From Gambelia wislizenii (lineage: Eukaryota; Chordata; Lepidosauria; Squamata; Crotaphytidae), in contig JAUMIR010000002.1 of the NCBI GenBank assembly GCA_030847615.1, positions 288,714,028 through 288,778,027 on the forward strand: 64,000 nt of DNA. The letters run 5' to 3'. This document shows, in pieces, positions 58,965 through 64,000 of this stretch (the first letter of the stretch is position 1; every line of letters begins with the position of its first letter). The position numbers and the translations under genes were made by a program. The notes beneath the pieces were generated by a model, which saw only the letters and a program-made list of their open reading frames with translations, was not told where the DNA came from and did no database searches.

Positions 58965-60884
58965 CTTCGAAAAGCCACTACCACCACCAGACACCAACGC
59001 TGCCTCCTCACTCCATACTACACCCTCTCCTGCAGACCGCCTCACAGAGGCATTCCGTTCATGGCAGCTCATTACCTCAGACCGTTGGGTCCTGAACATT
59101 ATAAGGAGAGGATACTACATAGACTTCGAAGAACTTCTACCTCCGAACCCACAGAGTAACCCCCACTGTCTCCACTCATCGTGGAAGAGGTCAACAGTCA
59201 CCTACAAAAGGGCGCCATCGAGCGAGTCCCCCGCTCACGCACGGGAGGCCTATTCCTCTCCAGATACTTCATCATCGAAAAGGACGGAGGCGGCCGCCCC
59301 ATCCTAGACCTGCGAGACTTGAACTCATTCATCCGCCCACAGAAGTTCCGCATGGTTACGCTCCCATCCATACTGCCCTTCCTGAGGTCAGGAGACTGGT
59401 TTGCCACCTTGGATTTGAAGGACGCTTACTTTCACATCCCAATCGCGCCCTCACACAGGAGATTCCTCGCCTTTGCGGTCGGCGGCACGGCCTTCCAGTT
59501 CAAGGTTTTACCGTTTGGCCTTTGTACAGCTCCAAGAGTGTTCACAAAGTGCATGGCAGTGGTAGTGGCTTGGCTCAGACAAAAAGGCATAGTGGTGTTC
59601 CCATACCTGGACGACTGGCTTTTTACGGCCCATTCGGCCGAAAAACTGGACAGAGACATCAGGCTGACCCTCGCCGGGCTAGAACGACTGGGACTAGTGA
59701 TAAACTAAGAGAAATTGCACCTTCGCCCCTCGCGGTGCGTCAGGTTTATAGGGGCCTCCTTGGATTCCAGAGTAGGGAGAGCGTTCCTGCCAGATGACTG
59801 GTTCCACACACTTCGAGCGGCAGTGCTGAAATGCATAAACCGACGAAGGTCCACAGTGAGAGAGGTGCAACAGACCTTGGGCTACATGGCCTCTACCACA
59901 GCAATCACACCCCTCGCACGGCTACACATGAGACCCCTTCAAAGTTGGTTCATCGCAAGGTTCAACCCGTATGCTCACGGGCCACACAAATGACTGACCA
60001 TTCCCCGACCACTTAGGAAATCCCTCCTCTGGTGGACGAACCCACGGGTGGTCCAACAGGGCCTACCATTCAAGCAACTAAACCCCACAAGGACCATCAC
60101 GACAGATGCGTCCCTGTCAGGTTGGGGAGCACACGTCAAAGGACTGTCCGTCCAGGGACGCTGGTCACGGAAGGAGAGAACACTGCACATAAACGCTCTG
60201 GAACTCCTAGCGGTGTTCAAAGCCGTAAGGGCGTTCGAACCCTCCCTGACGGGACAAGTGGTCCAAGTGGCATCAGACAATACCACAACAGTGTTCTACA
60301 TAAACAAACAAGGAGGAACGCGCTCACCGACGCTCCTGCGGCTCACCCTAGAGCTCTGGGACTGGTGCGTGAGGCGAGACATCACATTGTTAGCCATACA
60401 TGTCCCGGGCCGGACCAACGAGCTGGCGGACGCACTCAGCAGATCAACCGCCAGCAACCACGAATGGGCTATGGACTGACAGATGCTCGCTTCCCTCTTC
60501 TCGCAATGGGGCACCCCAGCAGTCGACCTCTTTGCCTCCAAGGACAATGCAGTGCTCCCACTATTCTGCTCGAGGGGCCGCCAGTCACGGGACAGCCTGG
60601 GGGATGCATTCCTATGGCAGTGGGAGGGCCCCCTGCTTTACGCCTTTCCCCCCTTTCCTCTCATCCCCAGAGTGATTTCGAAACTACACCAGGACGGGGC
60701 CAGATGCATCCTGATAACTCCATGGTGGCCCCGACAACACTGGTTTGCCCCTCTCCTCAGGATGGCACAGGGACGGTACCACCGTCTCCCACGGAAGCCG
60801 AACCTCCTGTCAATGGCAGAAGGTCGGATCCTCCACCCGGACCTCAATCTGATCAACCCAACAGCATGGCTGATAATGCCGTGA
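58965..60884 (+). pseudogene. DIRS ORF2: reverse transcriptase/RNase H polyprotein, broken by a frameshift and three stops
   Basis: The upstream segment (ITSDRWVLNIIRRGYYIDFE, about 59070-59136) is in a different frame from the RT core. The frame changes within a C-run at about 59160-59164, consistent with loss of one base. The RT core (59181-59705) contains GGGRPILDLRDLNSFI, LDLKDAYFHIPI and the catalytic YLDD at 59604-59615. TAA at 59706, TGA at 59991 and TGA at 60477 interrupt the same frame. Between 60093 and 60470 the RNase H domain shows TTDASLSGWGAH, an ELLAVF motif, ASDNTTTVFYINKQGG and ELADALSR, so its acidic residues are present. Downstream, VDLFASKDNAVLPLFCSR and WPRQHWFAPLL form the conserved C-terminal region of DIRS polyproteins (sometimes annotated as Dam-methylase-like). 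The frame ends with TGA at 60882-60884. I regard the gene as inactive in this copy. Confidence 0.9.
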
Positions 60885-61912
60885 ACCCTCTCTCAGAAGC
60901 AGCAAGGGACATCATCAGAGCGGCGCACCGCCCGTCAACGGTGAGGGCCTACGACTACAAGTGGAAAAGATTTTGCTCTTTCCTAGAAGAGAAAAGGATC
61001 CCCCTACACCTAGCGGACTCCTCCAACTTGATGGACTTTCTAGCCTCCTTCTCAGACAAGAACTTCGCAGTCTCTTCAATCAGGAGCTATGTAGCAGCGG
61101 TTTCCTGGCATTTCCAACGCCTGGGTAAACCATCCTGCTTTAGAGACCCTCAGGTAAAGGCCTTCATCAAGGGCTACACTAACCTACCCCCTCCAACACT
61201 GGGTCCTACCCCGGCCTGGAGCCTGGAGATAGTATTAGCAGCCTTATCTAAGGCCCCCTTTGAACCGATAACCACGTGTGACCTACGCTTCCTCTCCATG
61301 AAGACGGCTTTCCTGGTCGCGATTACGTCTGCAAGAAGAGCCAGCGAGCTGTGTGCATTAAGGGTGGACCCCCCTTACACACGCTTTCACAGAGACAAGG
61401 TGGTCTTACGGCCGGACATTGCCTTTCTACCCAAAGTGGTATCCTGCTTTCATCTCAACCAGGACATAATACTACCTGCCTTCCCTCAACAATCGTTGGA
61501 TGACGGGCAACAGTCACTCCACTACCTGGATGTCAGAAGGGCGTTAGCTGTCTACATTGACAGAACCTTACAGATGCGGAAGGGCAACAGACTCTTCATC
61601 TGCTATGCAGGCCCAAGAAAGGGCAAGCCGGTATCTTCACAACATTTCTCGAATTGGGTAACGGCGACGATCAAACTAGCATACCAAACGGTGAATAAGC
61701 GGCTGCCGGAAGGCATCCGTAGCCACTCAACCAGAGCTACCTCCACCTCTACGGCGTTCCTACAAGGGATTCCGATCCAGGACATCTGCAGGGCGGCCAC
61801 GTGGGCAACACCCCTGACTTTTGTCAAAGTGTACAAAATAGACTCTACCTCGAGAGAGGACGCGGCCTTGGGGCGAGCGGTCCTCATGTCCTGCATTGCG
61901 CAACGGACCTGA
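60866..61912 (+). CDS. DIRS ORF3: tyrosine recombinase
   Basis: This is a 348-aa intact ORF beginning with ATG at 60866 (MADNAVNPLS), which overlaps the end of the RT/RNase H frame by 19 nt in another frame. The N-terminal half (about 15-110) resembles the core-binding helical domain of phage-integrase-type recombinases. The catalytic half shows R158 in SARRASEL, H287-x-x-R290 in RSHSTRA, W313 in ATWAT and the nucleophile Y323 in FVKVYKID, so the full R-H-R-W-Y set is present. In DIRS elements this enzyme integrates the circular DNA intermediate without target-site duplication. The open frame continues upstream to 60032, but that part lies over the RNase H domain and does not resemble a recombinase, so I use the internal ATG. 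Confidence 0.93.
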   Translation: MADNAVNPLSEAARDIIRAAHRPSTVRAYDYKWKRFCSFLEEKRIPLHLADSSNLMDFLASFSDKNFAVSSIRSYVAAVSWHFQRLGKPSCFRDPQVKAFIKGYTNLPPPTLGPTPAWSLEIVLAALSKAPFEPITTCDLRFLSMKTAFLVAITSARRASELCALRVDPPYTRFHRDKVVLRPDIAFLPKVVSCFHLNQDIILPAFPQQSLDDGQQSLHYLDVRRALAVYIDRTLQMRKGNRLFICYAGPRKGKPVSSQHFSNWVTATIKLAYQTVNKRLPEGIRSHSTRATSTSTAFLQGIPIQDICRAATWATPLTFVKVYKIDSTSREDAALGRAVLMSCIAQRT

Positions 61913-61961
61913 CTGAGTCCATAGACCCTGGACGCCACACCGCATCTACCTCTATTAAGTA

Positions 61962-61967
61962 AATAAA
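61962..61967 (+). terminator. Polyadenylation signal of the DIRS transcript
   Basis: AATAAA lies 50 bp after the recombinase stop codon and is followed by a T-rich stretch (GTGTGGTGTCTCTTCC at about 62010). It lies before the internal complementary region. If used here, the transcript would end short of the right repeat; DIRS models require read-through to the right end, so its use is uncertain. Confidence 0.45.
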
Positions 61968-62087
61968 ACGACCCTGATGGGTCCCTTTTGCCTTATCCTG
62001 ACTTGGCGTGTGGTGTCTCTTCCTTTCCCTTCTTTCTTGGTTTCTAGACAGGACACACCCTCCTCCTAACTATAAGCTTGCTAATCT

Positions 62088-62184
62088 ACCCTTTATGTGT
62101 GGATTCACAGAGACCACGAAGAAGAAGGACAGGTTGCTTACCTGTAACTGTAGTTCTTCGAGTGGTCATCTGTGAATTCACACA
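62088..62184 (+). repeat. Internal complementary region of the DIRS element (template of the joined ends)
   Basis: Positions 62088-62126 are the exact reverse complement of the left outer end (55965-56003). Positions 62125-62184 are the exact reverse complement of the right outer end (62409-62468). The two matches overlap by AA (TT on the other strand). The segment therefore stores the sequence of the circle junction, as in DIRS-1 of Dictyostelium and its vertebrate relatives. No mismatch is seen in either arm. Confidence 0.95.
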
Positions 62185-62226
62185 ATCCCACCCATCCTCC
62201 CCTCGGGTGTCCTAGGCTACCTCCTC

Positions 62227-62248
62227 AAAAAAAAAAAAAAAAAAAAAA
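62227..62248 (+). repeat. A22 tract between the internal complementary region and the right repeat
   Basis: This is a pure run of 22 A inside the 83-bp spacer at 62185-62267. It is not needed for the DIRS end structure. It may be length-variable or a sequencing-prone homopolymer. Confidence 0.9.
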
Positions 62249-62267
62249 GCTGCAACTGCGGCTATTC

Positions 62268-62468
62268 GGAACTAAAATGGCGGGCTCGAGGAGGGCCTAT
62301 ATAGCCTGAAGGGGATGGTGGGCGGGATTACCGCCAAAACTCAATCTAATGGCTATTGACTCTAACGACTTCCGAATGTTACTGTGCAGGCGCAGGATTA
62401 ACCCTTTATGTGTGAATTCACAGATGACCACTCGAAGAACTACAGTTACAGGTAAGCAACCTGTCCTT
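62268..62468 (-). repeat. Right inverted terminal repeat of the DIRS element with a 28-nt outer extension
   Basis: Positions 62268-62440 are complementary to the left repeat with few differences. Positions 62441-62468 have no counterpart at the left end but are copied in the internal complementary region. A longer right repeat is typical of DIRS elements. The right repeat also contains the reversed TATATA box (62299-62304). Confidence 0.92.
62448..62464 (+). other. Short inverted repeat next to the DIRS circle junction
   Basis: ACAGGT and ACCTGT flank a 5-nt AAGCA loop, ending 4 nt inside the right end. Its copy in the internal complementary region is in the same place relative to the junction. 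It could be a recombinase recognition half-site or a replication hairpin. This is inference from position and symmetry only. Confidence 0.5.
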
Positions 62469-62994
62469 TCTTCAGCAACATAACATAGGGATGGGGCAAT
62501 GAATCAATGAGCTGTCTCTGTACCCCATTAATGAACAGGGATATTCTGTACCAAGCATATAAGACAAACTGTCCTTCTTCAACCAGTAAGCCATTAAGGA
62601 GCACATCAGAAGGTGGGCTGAGGCATACTAGTGTATCATGAGACAAACACAGATTAAAATTTCCTGTAAGTCCCAAGCTGCCAATGGAAGAAGTAACTGT
62701 TCTGTCTCTCCATGATTTAGAGCTCTGCTCCTGCTTTCCCCTCACCAGTCTTCATTCTGTCACATCTTTGCTTTGTGTGTGTTTGCATCATTCAGTCATT
62801 CCTGGTGTGGAGATTCAACAGAATCCCCTGCCTTTAGAGAAGGCTGCCTGTTGTGCCTCTGTAGGAGTCTCCTCTAGGATTGCCTTCTTCTACGCAAAAG
62901 GCAAACAAAACAGATGTTCACATTGAAACAATGAACACAGGCTTCGTTTAAAAGAAAATCTTATTTTTATGATCTAAAAGAAACTGTTTGGTTG
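62469..62994. other. Flank to the right of the DIRS element
   Basis: The sequence resumes as AT-rich unique-looking DNA directly after the right repeat (TCTTCAGCAACATAACATAG). No exon or clear repeat was recognised before the interspersed element that starts near 62995. Confidence 0.6.
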
Positions 62995-63297
62995 TCTAGA
63001 CACTGAAAAAACTCCTCATAGAATGCAAGGAGAATTCCTTTTGTCCCGATGGGATCTCATGGTAATTCAACATATTGTGAAGGGATAGGGCAAAAAATCC
63101 AAATACTCTGGCAGGAAATGTGCATGCCTGCTCGCTCAAACACCGATGTGATTTCTTGTGCAGTACCAAGGAGTCAACACTCTTCATCTGATTGGCTGGA
63201 TATGCGCAGGCGTGGGCTTGCTGTCAAGCACCAGGAAGCACTAGCAATCATGTGCATTTGTAAACTTTTTTTAAAAAAACTGTACTGTCAAAGGTGA
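62995..63297 (-). mobile_element. Interspersed nonautonomous element, copy 3 of 3
   Basis: Starts GTCTAGACACTGAAAAAACT, followed by CCTCATAGAATGCAAGGAGA and CCTTTTGTCCCGATGGGATC, the reverse of 20800-20880. It contains TGATTGGCTGGATATGCGCA near 63190, comparable to CGACCAATCAGT at 4737 in copy 1. Confidence 0.5.
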
Positions 63298-63329
63298 ACA
63301 CGAACATGATTCAAGATGGTGGCCATGTT

Positions 63330-63790
63330 TTTTTGTGTGCCGGGAGGTGTGGAAGGTGATGGGGACCTGGAAGTGCAGTGCCCTGAGACAACAAGGAGGG
63401 CAGCCACCATGAGGAAGAGGAGGATAGCAGCCCAGCCTCCACCCATCCCTGCCTTGGCAGAGACAGTAGCCTCAGATTCTGGCTGCAAAGGGACTGTAGA
63501 AGCCACCTGGCCAGCCACTTGGAGAAGGAAGGGGGGGTGGCTCTTCACAGCTCTGGTGGAAGGTGAGATGAAGCGGTGAGAAGAACCCCCCTCCTCTTCC
63601 TTCTCCAAGTGGCTTGCTAGGCAGCTCCTACCATCCCTTTGCAGCTTCCAATTCTAGCTGCAAAGGGACAGTAGGAGCCACCTGGCAAGCTGCTGGGAGA
63701 AGGAAGAAGAGGGGGTTCTTTGCCACTTCATCTCATCTTCCGCAGAAGTGGCAAAGAACTCCTCTTCCTTCTCTGGTGTGATAGGCTGGG
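63330..63790. repeat. Nested foldback repeat near the window end
   Basis: TGCAAAGGGACTGTAGAAGC ... CCACTTGGAGAAGGAAG at about 63483-63529 is inverted at about 63597-63650 (CTTCCTTCTCCAAGTGGC ... CATCCCTTTGCAGC), and a third direct copy follows at 63657-63710. GAAGTGGCAAAGAACTCCTC at about 63745 pairs back to GGTTCTTTGCCACTTC at about 63715. The element may continue past the window end. Confidence 0.65.
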
Positions 63791-64000
63791 AGTAGGTTGC
63801 AGTTGAGGACAACTTCAGTACTGAGGTGAATACCTTATTCTTTGGCTTGGTGATGGTCAAAGAGGCCATGAAAAGTGGTTGGTTGGTCACTGTCTTCTCA
63901 CTAATGTTCAGTGACTCATCACACAGATGGGATCTGAGTCTAGGACCTGTTCTTGGGGGCTGTGAAGCTGCAGAAGATCCAACACTTCTCTATTATGTGC

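Larger units (their letters stand above)
55965..62468 (+). mobile_element. Full-length DIRS-type tyrosine-recombinase retrotransposon (6.5 kb)
   Basis: The element is bounded by imperfect inverted terminal repeats and carries three ORF regions in the order gag-like, reverse transcriptase/RNase H, tyrosine recombinase. It has no long terminal repeats, no integrase and no obvious target-site duplication. An internal complementary region at 62088-62184 is complementary to the left outer end (55965-56003) fused to the right outer end (62409-62468). This is the hallmark of DIRS elements, which use it as a template to rebuild a circular intermediate that the recombinase then inserts. The two end matches share only TT at the junction. 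The body is rich in CpG, unlike flanking DNA. It lies in the sequence upstream of the SHB exon at 49352-49567 and is transcribed in the opposite direction. Because the RT/RNase H ORF is broken, this copy could move only with enzymes supplied in trans. Confidence 0.95.

Noticed and set aside
49568..64000. Attempt to find the next upstream SHB exon
   Set aside because: No segment with the expected DDYSDPFDAK or YMEPYEAQR motifs and splice sites was seen, so no exon is claimed.

Overview
The window looks like a squamate reptile nuclear genome, most likely a lizard. The evidence is a repeat fauna of Sauria-type tRNA SINEs with BovB-like tails, 5S-rRNA-derived SINEs, CR1 and L1 LINE fragments, many TA-flanked pogo/Tigger-like MITEs, a short Helitron and a full-length DIRS retrotransposon. 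The background is CpG-poor and intron-like. No bacterial features, rRNA operon, functional tRNA gene or CRISPR array was seen.

One host gene is supported. Three exons on the minus strand (49352-49567, 33350-33524, 29922-30041) join in phase with canonical splice sites. They encode the region before the SH2 domain and the start of the SH2 domain of SHB, an SH2-domain adaptor protein. The last coding exon (rest of SH2) and the N-terminal exons were not found, so the window appears to lie entirely inside SHB. The intron after the SH2-start exon is at least 29.9 kb, the next ones are 3.3 kb and 15.8 kb, and 14.4 kb of sequence upstream of 49567 carries the DIRS element.

The most informative structure is a 6.5 kb DIRS-type tyrosine-recombinase retrotransposon (55965-62468), antisense to SHB. 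It has inverted terminal repeats, a 28-nt extension on the right repeat, and an internal complementary region (62088-62184) that is an exact template of the joined outer ends. It has an intact 871-aa SR-rich gag-like ORF, an RT/RNase H ORF broken by one frameshift and three in-frame stops, and an intact 348-aa tyrosine recombinase. It is CpG-rich compared with its surroundings, which suggests a recent insertion.

Other structured elements: (1) a 349-bp near-perfect hairpin element at 38748-39096 with a 5-bp CCAAG duplication and a paralogous empty site at 42313-42317; (2) a 1.59-kb TA-flanked element at 45145-46732 whose interior is a tandem series of alternating long and short hairpins; (3) a 522-bp minus-strand Helitron at 22724-23245 (5'-TC, 3'-CTAG, inserted between A and T) carrying a minisatellite and a CCAAT-box cluster; (4) several foldback families present in two or three copies. 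The remaining sequence is intronic, with candidate conserved noncoding blocks flagged below but not proven.
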